A stretch of DNA of 64,000 nt, from NCBI RefSeq assembly GCF_009664855.1, contig NZ_CP045928.1:3761186-3825185 (forward strand), read 5' to 3'. The DNA is from Flavobacterium sp. SLB02. GTDB taxonomy: Bacteria; Bacteroidota; Bacteroidia; Flavobacteriales; Flavobacteriaceae. Positions 46,786-54,847 of the stretch are shown here, piece by piece (within the stretch, counting starts at the first letter, position 1; each line of letters opens with the position of its first letter). The notes beneath the pieces are model-generated. The model saw only the letters and a program-made list of their open reading frames with translations, made no database searches and was not told where the DNA came from. A program made the translations under genes and the position numbers.

Positions 46786-47799
46786 ATGGACAATATCAAT
46801 ACAACAGAAAATGAAATCACAAACGAAAATGTGAATTTTGAAACCAGAATAAATCTAACGCCGCTTTTAGATCACGTAAACAGTATCAAAAAAGAACTGG
46901 AAACCGTAATTGTAGGGCAGCACAAAATGATCGATCAGCTTTTGGTGGCCATTTTATCAAACGGTCACGTTTTGCTCGAAGGTGTTCCCGGGGTTGCTAA
47001 AACCATCACAGCCAAATTATTATCGAAAACCTTGAATATTGGCTTTAGCCGAATTCAGTTTACGCCGGATTTAATGCCGTCTGATATTTTAGGAACTTCG
47101 ATTTTCAATTTAAAAACTTCTGAATTTGAGTTTAAAAAAGGGCCTATTTTCTCTAATTTAATTTTAATTGATGAGATAAACCGTGCCCCTGCCAAAACAC
47201 AAGCAGCACTTTTTGAAGTTATGGAAGAACGCCAGATCACTATTGACGGATCTGCCTATAAGCTTGAAACACCTTTCTTGGTTATTGCAACACAAAACCC
47301 AATCGAGCAGGAAGGAACTTATCGTTTGCCCGAAGCACAATTAGACCGTTTCTTGTTTAAAATCACCATTGATTACCCAAAATTAAACGAAGAAATCCTG
47401 ATCATTCAAAGAGAACATTTATTGCAGGATCACGGAAAACTGGAAGCTATAAAAACCATACTTTCTGCCGCTGAGATAAAAGAATATCAGGCGCTGGTAA
47501 AACAAATAAGAGTAGAACAAAATCTACTGGAATATATTGCAAGAATTGTAGTGAACACACGCGAAAACGCCTTTTTATATCTGGGAGCTTCGCCTCGTGC
47601 TTCGATCGCGATTCTAAACGCTTCAAAAGGTTTCGCAGCCATTCGCGGACGTGATTTTGTAACTCCCGAAGATATTAAAGAAGCCACAATTCCGGTTTTA
47701 CAGCATCGCGTAATTGTAGCACCAGAACGTGAAATGGAAGGAATTACAAGTTCTGAAATTATCAGGCAAATTATAGAAACAGTCGAGATTCCGAGATAG
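46786..47799 (+). CDS. MoxR-family AAA+ ATPase
   Basis: A 337-residue ATPase started at the ATG at 46786 (MDNINTTENE); the GTG at 46753 lies inside a hairpin repeat. Walker A is EGVPGVAKTITAK, Walker B LILIDEINRAPAK, sensor segments ATQNPIEQEGTYRLPEAQLDRF, and the MoxR signature GASPRASIAIL. MoxR proteins act as chaperone-like ATPases on VWA or DUF58 partners. The DUF58 gene follows two genes later. The hairpin upstream may affect expression. Confidence 0.95.
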   Translation: MDNINTTENEITNENVNFETRINLTPLLDHVNSIKKELETVIVGQHKMIDQLLVAILSNGHVLLEGVPGVAKTITAKLLSKTLNIGFSRIQFTPDLMPSDILGTSIFNLKTSEFEFKKGPIFSNLILIDEINRAPAKTQAALFEVMEERQITIDGSAYKLETPFLVIATQNPIEQEGTYRLPEAQLDRFLFKITIDYPKLNEEILIIQREHLLQDHGKLEAIKTILSAAEIKEYQALVKQIRVEQNLLEYIARIVVNTRENAFLYLGASPRASIAILNASKGFAAIRGRDFVTPEDIKEATIPVLQHRVIVAPEREMEGITSSEIIRQIIETVEIPR

Positions 47800-47831
47800 T
47801 TTTCCAGTCGCAGTTTTCAGTGTTCAGTGCT

Positions 47832-48470
47832 ATGCTAAATAATAAACCTTTTTTAATGAAATTTTCTACAATATTTTTTCTGTCTTTTATATTCGTTCCA
47901 TTGGTAAGTTTTAAACCAATGGAAGTGAAAACTTTGAAAAAAAACAAAACGTCTGTCTATTTTTTAACTGACAAACAAGAACTCGAAACATTAATAAGAA
48001 AAACCTATGAATGGATCGAAACCAAGAAAACAAAAGTTGATTTTGATGTTGTCGAGAATAAAAAAGGAGATAAATATGTTGCACTAAATGTAAAAACGCA
48101 CAATAAAATATTGGCAGAACTTAAAAACTCTAATTTTTTTACACAACAATTCATTGACAATTATAACAAAATTGCACTGAAAATTGGAGAGAATCTTAAA
48201 ACCAATAAGATCGAATATTTTGTTGGAGAATTACCCCCATATGGCTCTGATAGTAATCCCTGGTGCGATTGTCAGGACAATCCGGAATCGTATTGGAAAA
48301 CACTAAAAATAAACGACTTAAAGATTCAAAATAACAAAGCTACTTTTTACTGGACCTGGACAGAATGGAAAGAAACTCCTACATATAAAGTAACTGCAGT
48401 TAAAGAAAATGGAATCTGGAGAATTGCCGTTTTAGATGGTTTTGATTATAAAAGCTTTACTAAAATATAG
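47832..48470 (+). CDS. Exported DUF3828-like protein
   Basis: About 212 residues from the ATG at 47832, or 204 from the next ATG at 47856 (MKFSTIFFLSFIFVPLVSF, a signal peptide); the second is more convincing. A GTG start at 47820 would lie in a CAGTTTTCAGTG repeat phrase. The rest resembles small exported DUF3828 proteins: SVYFLTDKQELETLIRKTYEW and a C-terminal TPTYKVTAVKENGIWRIAVLDG. It breaks the usual moxR-DUF58 adjacency, so it may be a later insertion. Function unknown. Confidence 0.65.
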   Translation: MLNNKPFLMKFSTIFFLSFIFVPLVSFKPMEVKTLKKNKTSVYFLTDKQELETLIRKTYEWIETKKTKVDFDVVENKKGDKYVALNVKTHNKILAELKNSNFFTQQFIDNYNKIALKIGENLKTNKIEYFVGELPPYGSDSNPWCDCQDNPESYWKTLKINDLKIQNNKATFYWTWTEWKETPTYKVTAVKENGIWRIAVLDGFDYKSFTKI

Positions 48471-48501
48471 TAAAAAACCTTTAACCCTAATTTTATAAAA
48501 A

Positions 48502-49833
48502 TTGAAATTCATAAAAAGCCTTTACCTCAATAACTTCTTCTTCTATATGCTTTTGGGCATTATTGGATTATTTGTTTGTGCTTTTATTTTTCCGAACTTA
48601 TACAATGCTGTTTGGTTTTTGGTTTTGGTTTTAGTCACTTTTTTAGGGCTTGATATTTTAATTTTATACATCACCAAAACAGGAATCCAAGCTGAAAGAA
48701 TAACACCAGAAAAACTTTCTAATGGTGATTTAAATCCTGTAACCGTCAGTATCAAAAACCGTTATACTTTTAAAATTTCAGTTAAGATTATAGACGAGAT
48801 TCCGTTTCAGTTTCAGGTACGTGATTTCAAAATTGTAAAAACGATTAAAGCCTCTGAGCAAAAAGAATTTGGTTACGATCTTCGCCCAACTGAACGTGGT
48901 GAATATTATTTTGGATATCTGAATATCTATGTCTCTTCTCCTTTGAAATTAGTTTCCAGAAGATTTTCTTTCGATAAGGATAAAATGGTACCTACCTATC
49001 CTTCCTATATTCAGTTAAGAAAATACGATTTACTGGCTTTCTCGAATAATTTGTATCAATACGGAATCAAGAAAATCCGACGCATTGGCCACACGATGGA
49101 GTTTGAACAAATCAAGGAATATGTTCAGGGCGACGATTTAAGAACACTAAACTGGAAAGCCACAGCAAAGAAAAATGCATTGATGGTCAACCAGTTTCAG
49201 GATGAAAAATCACAATCGGTTTATATGGCGATCGATAAAGGACGCGTCATGCAAATGCCTTTTGACGGATTGAGTTTACTGGATTATGCCATTAATTCGA
49301 CTTTGGTTTTATCTAATGTAATTCTGAAAAAGCAGGATAAAGCCGGAATTTTTGCGTTCTCTAAAAAGGTAGAAAACAGAGTTTTTGCCGAGAAGAGAGC
49401 GTCGCAAATGCAAAAAATACTCGAAACCTTATACAATATTAAAACTGATTTTTTCGAAAGTGATTATAGCCGTTTATACGTCGACATCAAGAAAAACATC
49501 AATCAGAGGAGTTTGATTATTCTCTACACAAACTTTGAAACCATGGATGGCTTAAATCGACAATTACCTTATTTAAAAGGAATTGCAAAAAGCCATTTAT
49601 TAGTTGTTGTCTTTTTTAGTAATACAGAACTGAATTCGATCATCAACAAAAAAACAGACACCATTCAGGAAGTGTATGATAAAGTAATCGCCGAAAAATT
49701 CATGTTCGAAAAACGATTAATCGCAAACGAACTCAAAAAATACGGAATACATTCGGTTTTAACGCAACCTGAGAATCTGACTTTGGATACGATTAATAAA
49801 TATTTAGAGATTAAAGCGAGGGGAATTTTGTAG
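48502..49833 (+). CDS. DUF58-domain protein
   Basis: A 443-residue protein starting with TTG at 48502 (MKFIKSLYLNNFFFYMLLGI); no ATG lies close by except at 48547, which would cut into the first membrane segment. Two N-terminal transmembrane segments precede a soluble region with the family signature GDDLRTLNWKATAKKNALMV and a VWA-like continuation (VYMAIDKGRVMQM). DUF58 proteins are partners of MoxR. An imperfect inverted repeat at 49871-49911 may end the operon. Confidence 0.85.
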   Translation: MKFIKSLYLNNFFFYMLLGIIGLFVCAFIFPNLYNAVWFLVLVLVTFLGLDILILYITKTGIQAERITPEKLSNGDLNPVTVSIKNRYTFKISVKIIDEIPFQFQVRDFKIVKTIKASEQKEFGYDLRPTERGEYYFGYLNIYVSSPLKLVSRRFSFDKDKMVPTYPSYIQLRKYDLLAFSNNLYQYGIKKIRRIGHTMEFEQIKEYVQGDDLRTLNWKATAKKNALMVNQFQDEKSQSVYMAIDKGRVMQMPFDGLSLLDYAINSTLVLSNVILKKQDKAGIFAFSKKVENRVFAEKRASQMQKILETLYNIKTDFFESDYSRLYVDIKKNINQRSLIILYTNFETMDGLNRQLPYLKGIAKSHLLVVVFFSNTELNSIINKKTDTIQEVYDKVIAEKFMFEKRLIANELKKYGIHSVLTQPENLTLDTINKYLEIKARGIL

Positions 49834-49870
49834 AAGATATTTGTTAATTTATGGTTATATTTAAGATATG

Positions 49871-49911
49871 AACTAACAATAATTTATCGCTACAGCATTA
49901 TTTAGTTAGTT
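49871..49911. terminator. Possible end-of-operon hairpin after the DUF58 gene
   Basis: AACTAACAATAAT (49871-49883) and ATTATTTAGTTAGTT (49897-49911) pair with a 2-nt bulge. There is a short T run but no strong U-tract. Confidence 0.4.
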
Positions 49912-49966
49912 TTGAAATATCGATTTATACAATCCAATTAATCATTTTTAATATAATTAACTAAAT

Positions 49967-51052
49967 ATGAAAAAAATAACCGCATTTATATTCGCCTTTA
50001 CAAGCCTTTTGTCTCACGCACAAAAAACAGAAAACATCATTATTATCACCACAGACGGTTTTAGATGGCAGGAAGTTTTTAAGGGAATGGACAAAGAAAT
50101 AGCCGACAATAAAAGATTCAATCAGGGAGACCGAACTTACATTTACAAAAAATACGGAAGTGCTGATATTGCAGAAGCCCGCCAAAAAATAATGCCTTTT
50201 TTATGGTCTGAAATTGCTTCGAAAGGACAAATTTATGGTAATCGTGATTTGGGCAACAAAGTAGATGTTACCAATAAATACTGGATAAGTTATCCCGGAT
50301 ATAGCGAAATGATGACCGGAAATGCTGATAATGCAGTAAATTCTAATCATTATAAAGACAATCCAAATGTAAATGTGCTGGAGTTTTTGAACCAGCAGCC
50401 TAATCTAAAGGGTAAAGTAAAAGCTTTTGGTGCATGGAATGCATTTGATAGAATCTTAAACGAAAAAAGAAGCGGCTTTCCTGTAATTTCGGCCTTTGAC
50501 AGCATTGGAGGAAATAATCCAACCGAAACTCAAAAATTGCTCAATGCAATGCGTGATAACTCTTACAAGCCTTTTCATGAAGATGAATGTCTGGATGTTT
50601 TTACCCATTATCAAGCGCTAAATGAACTTAAAACAAACAAACCAAAAGTACTTTATATTGCTTATGGAGAAACTGATGAATGGGCACATTCAGGACAATA
50701 CAGATCTTATCTTGATGCTGCCAATCAGGTAGATAAATGGATTAAGGAAATCTGGGAATTTGTACAAAATGATCCACAATACAAAAACAAAACGACTTTA
50801 CTGATCACTGTCGATCACGGCCGCGGTGATAAAAAGAAGAAAGAATGGACAGATCACGGATCTGACGTTGCAGGAGCATCTGAGATTTGGTTTGCTGCAA
50901 TGGGACCGGAAATTGCACCAAAAGGCGAACTTAAAACCCAATCGCAATTGTATCAAAAACAAACGGCCCAAACCATCGCCAAAGTTATGGGATACACTTT
51001 TACAACTTCGCATCCGGTGGCCGATGAAATTAAAGAAATATTTCAGCAATAA
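49967..51052 (+). CDS. Exported alkaline phosphatase-superfamily enzyme
   Basis: A 361-residue protein with a signal peptide (about 1-18, ending SHAQ). Metal and nucleophile residues of the superfamily are visible: Asp30 in ITTDGFRWQEVF, Ser113 in YPGYSEMMTG (nucleophile), GETDEWAHSGQYRSY (Asp/His), and VDHGRGDKKKKEW with TDHGSD (Asp/His pairs). It probably hydrolyses phosphate or sulfate mono- or diesters in the periplasm. The following DUF2167 gene is 44 bp away. The substrate is unknown. Confidence 0.85.
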   Translation: MKKITAFIFAFTSLLSHAQKTENIIIITTDGFRWQEVFKGMDKEIADNKRFNQGDRTYIYKKYGSADIAEARQKIMPFLWSEIASKGQIYGNRDLGNKVDVTNKYWISYPGYSEMMTGNADNAVNSNHYKDNPNVNVLEFLNQQPNLKGKVKAFGAWNAFDRILNEKRSGFPVISAFDSIGGNNPTETQKLLNAMRDNSYKPFHEDECLDVFTHYQALNELKTNKPKVLYIAYGETDEWAHSGQYRSYLDAANQVDKWIKEIWEFVQNDPQYKNKTTLLITVDHGRGDKKKKEWTDHGSDVAGASEIWFAAMGPEIAPKGELKTQSQLYQKQTAQTIAKVMGYTFTTSHPVADEIKEIFQQ

Positions 51053-51096
51053 TCAATCAAACCAAAATAACAACCAACCAAAACCAATTTATTCAA

Positions 51097-52026
51097 ATGA
51101 AAAAAACTTTATTATTTCTTTTTTTAATGACTGTCTTCAGTCCAAAATTACTAGCGCAAGAAAACGATACCCTTGGAGCATATTATGATAAGATTGAAAA
51201 ATCTTTCAAATATGAATCCGGAAAAATTACTTTATCTGAAGGAGAAGGAACTCTTAATGTTCCTAAAGGATTTAAGTTCCTCAATGCAGAACAAACTCAG
51301 GGAATCTTGACTAATTTATGGGGCAATCCTGAAGACAAAAGCGTTTTAGGATCGCTTGTTCCTGACGGAAAAGGCGTAACGCACAGCAATAGCTGGATGT
51401 TCGTCATTAGCTATCAGGGAGATGGTTTTGTAAAAGATGATGATGCCGGAGATATCGATTATGACGACTTGCTAAAAACCATGAAAGAAGATGTTCAGGC
51501 AGAAAATGAAGAACGTAAAAAAGGCGGTTATCCAGAAGTGCAATTAGTAGGCTGGGCATCAAAGCCTTACTATGACACCAATTTAAAAGTATTACATTGG
51601 GCTAAAGAATTAAAATTCGGCACAGACAAAGCCAATACTTTAAACTATGATTTAAGAGTTTTAGGAAGAAAAGGAATGTACAATATTTCGGCCGTAGCAG
51701 GAATGAATGAACTGGCAGAAGTAAAAGCAAGTATTCCGGGAATTTTAAAAAGTGTAGAATTCAATCAGGGACATAAATATCTGGACTTTGATGCCGATAC
51801 AGATACTGTTGCCGCCTGGACAATTGGAGGTTTAGTTGCCGGAAAAGTACTGGCAAAAGTTGGCTTTTTTGCTATTTTGGCTAAATTTGGAAAAATTATC
51901 GTAATCGGAATTATTGCAGCATTTGCGGCTCTTAAGAAATTTATCTTCGGTAAAAAAGATCAGGTTGTATCAAGACCTCAAGAAGAAACCGCTTTATTAG
52001 AGGAAAATAATTCTACTGAGGAATAA
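51097..52026 (+). CDS. DUF2167-domain membrane protein
   Basis: A 309-residue protein with a signal peptide (about 1-20, ending LLAQ). DUF2167 signature: LSEGEGTLNVPKGFKFLNAE, SWMFVISYQGDGFVKDDDA and VQLVGWASKPYYDTNLKVLH. Two hydrophobic segments lie near the C-terminus (about 228-280), followed by a basic tail. Function unknown; related proteins are annotated as membrane-anchored YjcO-like proteins. It is 44 bp downstream of the phosphatase gene. Confidence 0.85.
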   Translation: MKKTLLFLFLMTVFSPKLLAQENDTLGAYYDKIEKSFKYESGKITLSEGEGTLNVPKGFKFLNAEQTQGILTNLWGNPEDKSVLGSLVPDGKGVTHSNSWMFVISYQGDGFVKDDDAGDIDYDDLLKTMKEDVQAENEERKKGGYPEVQLVGWASKPYYDTNLKVLHWAKELKFGTDKANTLNYDLRVLGRKGMYNISAVAGMNELAEVKASIPGILKSVEFNQGHKYLDFDADTDTVAAWTIGGLVAGKVLAKVGFFAILAKFGKIIVIGIIAAFAALKKFIFGKKDQVVSRPQEETALLEENNSTEE

Positions 52027-52033
52027 TTTTTTT

Positions 52034-52104
52034 TTGCCACAGATTAAAGGATTAAAGATGATTCAAAAATCAGAAATCATTTTAATCTTTTAATCTGTGG
52101 CTAA
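52034..52104. repeat. GCCACAGATTAAA hairpin repeat
   Basis: TTGCCACAGATTAAAGGATT (from 52034) pairs with AATCTTTTAATCTGTGGCTAA (to 52104), 28 of 31 positions, with a short A-rich loop. It is the best-preserved member of the GCCACAGATTAAA family in the window (compare 46672-46759 and 31235-31326). Confidence 0.8.
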
Positions 52105-52214
52105 ACTTTTTTAAGCCGCTTTTTTCGCAAAGCAAAAAAAAAAGAATTCGTAAAGATTCTTAACTTGAGCGATAACGAACAGGGGGAATAAATTATTGGC
52201 AAACTTTTTTTACT

Positions 52215-52310
52215 TCGTTTTAAACCTCTGAACCTTTGCAACTATGAACCTTTGTAACTTTACAAAAAAACTCAGTATCTTAGCACCTTAGAAACTCAGT
52301 AACTTTCAGA
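52215..52310. repeat. CCTTTG-type degenerate phrase repeats
   Basis: TTAAACCTCTGAACCTTTGC, ACTATGAACCTTTGTAACTTT, then CTCAGTATCTTAGCACCTTA: imperfect 10- to 11-bp units of the ACCTTTG type ending right at the TrmH-family start. The reverse-complement phrase CAAAGGT occurs at 40333-40370. Confidence 0.6.
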
Positions 52311-53102
52311 ATGAAACAAATCACTTCAATACAAAATCCGTTTATAAAATCGCTCGTTTTACTACAAGAAAAGGCAAAAGCCCGAAAACAAACCGGAACA
52401 TTTTTGATTGAAGGATTACGCGAAATTTCATTAGCCATAAAAGGCGGTTACGAAATAGAAACTGTTTTGTTTTTACCGGAATTAGTAACTGAAAATCAGA
52501 TTAATAAATTGGTCAATACACCAGTTTCATTAATCGAAATCAACAAAGAAGTCTATCAAAAATTAGCGTATCGAGATACGACCGAAGGCATTTTGGCTAT
52601 AGCCAAAACCAAATCGATGCTTTTATCTGATTTAAAACTATCCGATAATCCGTTGATTATTGTTGCGGAAGCGCCAGAAAAACCAGGAAATATAGGCGCG
52701 CTTTTACGTACTGCCGATGCTGCAAATCTTGATGCAGTTTTGATCGCAAATCCTAAAAGTGACTTATACAACCCAAATATTGTTCGTTCGAGCGTTGGCT
52801 GCTTGTTTACGAACCAAATAGCAACAGGAACAACAGGCGAAATCATCGCATTTTTGAAAGAAAAAAAGATCGATTTTTATTGTGCTACCTTACAAAATTC
52901 AACTTCATATCATACACAAGACTTCACTACTCCAACTGCTTTGGTTGTGGGCACAGAAGCTACAGGCTTAACGCAAGATTGGCGTGATGCTGCCACCCAA
53001 AATATTATAATCCCCATGCAGGGCGAAATCGACAGTATGAATGTCTCGGTTGCTGCGGCAATTTTAATTTTTGAAGCCAAACGTCAAAGAGGATTTAATT
53101 AA
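52311..53102 (+). CDS. TrmH/SpoU-family RNA methyltransferase
   Basis: A 263-residue SPOUT-fold enzyme with an N-terminal RNA substrate-binding domain (IQNPFIKSLVLLQEKAKAR to GILAIAKTK) and the C-terminal knot: EAPEKPGNIGALLRTADAAN, RSSVGCLFTNQ, VGTEATGLTQDW, and IPMQGEIDSMNVSVAAAIL. These are the SpoU motifs 1 to 3. It probably 2'-O-methylates a tRNA or rRNA ribose; the exact target is not determinable. The serine hydrolase gene starts shortly after its stop codon. Confidence 0.92.
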   Translation: MKQITSIQNPFIKSLVLLQEKAKARKQTGTFLIEGLREISLAIKGGYEIETVLFLPELVTENQINKLVNTPVSLIEINKEVYQKLAYRDTTEGILAIAKTKSMLLSDLKLSDNPLIIVAEAPEKPGNIGALLRTADAANLDAVLIANPKSDLYNPNIVRSSVGCLFTNQIATGTTGEIIAFLKEKKIDFYCATLQNSTSYHTQDFTTPTALVVGTEATGLTQDWRDAATQNIIIPMQGEIDSMNVSVAAAILIFEAKRQRGFN

Positions 53103-53118
53103 TTATAAATTCGAAATT

Positions 53119-54657
53119 ATGAGTTATAAATTATCACTTTTAGCCTTATTATTTAGTTTTTCGGTATCGGCACAAATTTCGAATCAGGAAGTAGATGAGT
53201 TGGTCAATCGTACGATAAAAGCTTTTGATGTTCCCGGAATTGCGGTTGCGATTGTAAAAGACGGAAAAGTAGTGCTGGCAAAAGGATATGGAGTAAAATC
53301 GGTTTTGAGCCAACAAAAAGTTGATGCGAATACCCTTTTTGGGATTGCCTCAAATAGTAAAGCTTTTACATCAGCCGCACTTGCTATGCTGGTAGATGAA
53401 GGTAAAGTAAAATGGGATGATAAAGTCGTACAATATCTTGCGGATTTTAAAATGTACGACGATTTTGTAACGCGTGAATTTACGATTCGTGATCTTTTAA
53501 CACACAGAAGCGGACTTGGCCTTGGCGCCGGAGATTTGATGATCTGGCCTGACGGAAGCGATTTTAAAGCGCAGGATATCATTCATAATTTAAGATACTT
53601 AAAACCGGTTTCGAGTTTTAGAACCAAATACGATTATGACAATTTGATGTACATCATTGCAGGAGAAATTATACACGTGGTAAGCGGAAAAACCTGGGCA
53701 GATTTTGTCGAAGAACGCATTATGAAACCTCTGGAAATGAACAATAGTATAGCTTCTGTAAAACGTTTAAAAGATACTACAAACGTTATTACGCCCCACG
53801 TTCCGCTTGACGGAAAACTAAAAACCATAAAACGTTACGAAAATCAGCTCTTTGACGGAGCAGCAGGAATTTATTCAAGTGTAAATGATTTGAGCAAATG
53901 GGCAATTCTGCAAATCAATAACGGAAAATACGGCGATAATAAACAGTTATTTTCTGAAAAAGAACACGACGAAATGTGGCAATTGCAAACCATTATTCCA
54001 ACTAAGACAAAACCACCTTACAATACTCATTTTTCAGGATATGGTTTAGGATGGTTTTTAAGTGATGTAAAAGGATACAAACAAGTTTCGCACACCGGTG
54101 GTTTAGAAGGAAATGTAACTCAAACGACTTTAATTCCGGAGATAGGCTTGGGAATTATTGTCCTGACCAATCAACAATCCGGAGCTGCTTTTAACGCGAT
54201 TACCAATACGATAAAAGACAGTTATTTAGGCATTAAACCCGAAGATTACGTTACAACTTACAGCAACCGCGTAAAAGCCAGCGAAGCATCGGCAGATAAA
54301 GTGACAGATGAAGTTTGGGCAAGCGTTGCCAAAAATAAAAAAGACAAACTAAAAATTGATTTCTCTAAAATTACCGGAACTTACAAAGACAATTGGTTTG
54401 GAGAAGTTACCATAACAGAGAAAAAAGCAAAAGCCTATTTTGCTTCAAAACGTTCGCCGCAACTAGTTGGTGAAGTGTTTTTCTACAAAGATGGAAACTA
54501 TGTCGTAAAATGGAACAATGCCTTTTTTCATGCCGATGCGCATTTGCTTTTCAAATACGATCAAACCGGAAAGGTCATCAACTTAAAAATGCTTCCAATC
54601 TCTGAGTTAACTGATTTTAGTTATGATTTTCAGGATTTGGATTTTTCTAAGGAATAA
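53119..54657 (+). CDS. Exported serine hydrolase (beta-lactamase class C fold) with C-terminal DUF3471-like domain
   Basis: Started at the ATG at 53119 (MSYKLSLLALLFSFSVSAQ signal peptide), 512 residues; the upstream extension overlaps the methyltransferase gene. The penicillin-binding-protein-like motifs are SNSK (Ser78-Asn-Ser-Lys81) in FGIASNSKAFTSAALAM, Tyr-Asp-Asn in YDYDNLMYI, and HTGG in VSHTGGLEGNV. A C-terminal beta-barrel-like domain (ITGTYKDNWFGEVTITEKK) follows. It may act on peptidoglycan fragments, D-amino acid peptides or esters; beta-lactamase activity is not implied. Confidence 0.92.
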   Translation: MSYKLSLLALLFSFSVSAQISNQEVDELVNRTIKAFDVPGIAVAIVKDGKVVLAKGYGVKSVLSQQKVDANTLFGIASNSKAFTSAALAMLVDEGKVKWDDKVVQYLADFKMYDDFVTREFTIRDLLTHRSGLGLGAGDLMIWPDGSDFKAQDIIHNLRYLKPVSSFRTKYDYDNLMYIIAGEIIHVVSGKTWADFVEERIMKPLEMNNSIASVKRLKDTTNVITPHVPLDGKLKTIKRYENQLFDGAAGIYSSVNDLSKWAILQINNGKYGDNKQLFSEKEHDEMWQLQTIIPTKTKPPYNTHFSGYGLGWFLSDVKGYKQVSHTGGLEGNVTQTTLIPEIGLGIIVLTNQQSGAAFNAITNTIKDSYLGIKPEDYVTTYSNRVKASEASADKVTDEVWASVAKNKKDKLKIDFSKITGTYKDNWFGEVTITEKKAKAYFASKRSPQLVGEVFFYKDGNYVVKWNNAFFHADAHLLFKYDQTGKVINLKMLPISELTDFSYDFQDLDFSKE

Positions 54658-54659
54658 TT

Positions 54660-54766
54660 TTTTGTTTCACGTTTCAGGTTTCAGGTTTCAGGTTTCAGGT
54701 TTCAGGTTTAAAACGCAACGTTAAAACTGTGGTCAAAAACTTGAAACCTGAAACGTGAAACAAAAT
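54660..54766. repeat. GTTTCAG tandem repeat with inverted partner
   Basis: Five tandem GTTTCAG units (54671-54705) follow TTTTGTTTCACGTTTCAG. The 3' arm, TTGAAACCTGAAACGTGAAAC (54741-54761), is the inverse of the 5' part. The copy-number expansion is confined to one arm. Confidence 0.8.
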
Positions 54767-54847
54767 AATTTCATTCTAAAATCAACCCTTCATTCCCTTG
54801 CGTATATTCAAACTTATTCTTATTTTTAGTACTTGAACTATGCCGTT

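Noticed and set aside
54671..54705. GTTTCAG repeats as a CRISPR-like array
   Set aside because: The units are 7 bp and directly joined, without spacers, and no cas gene is in the window.
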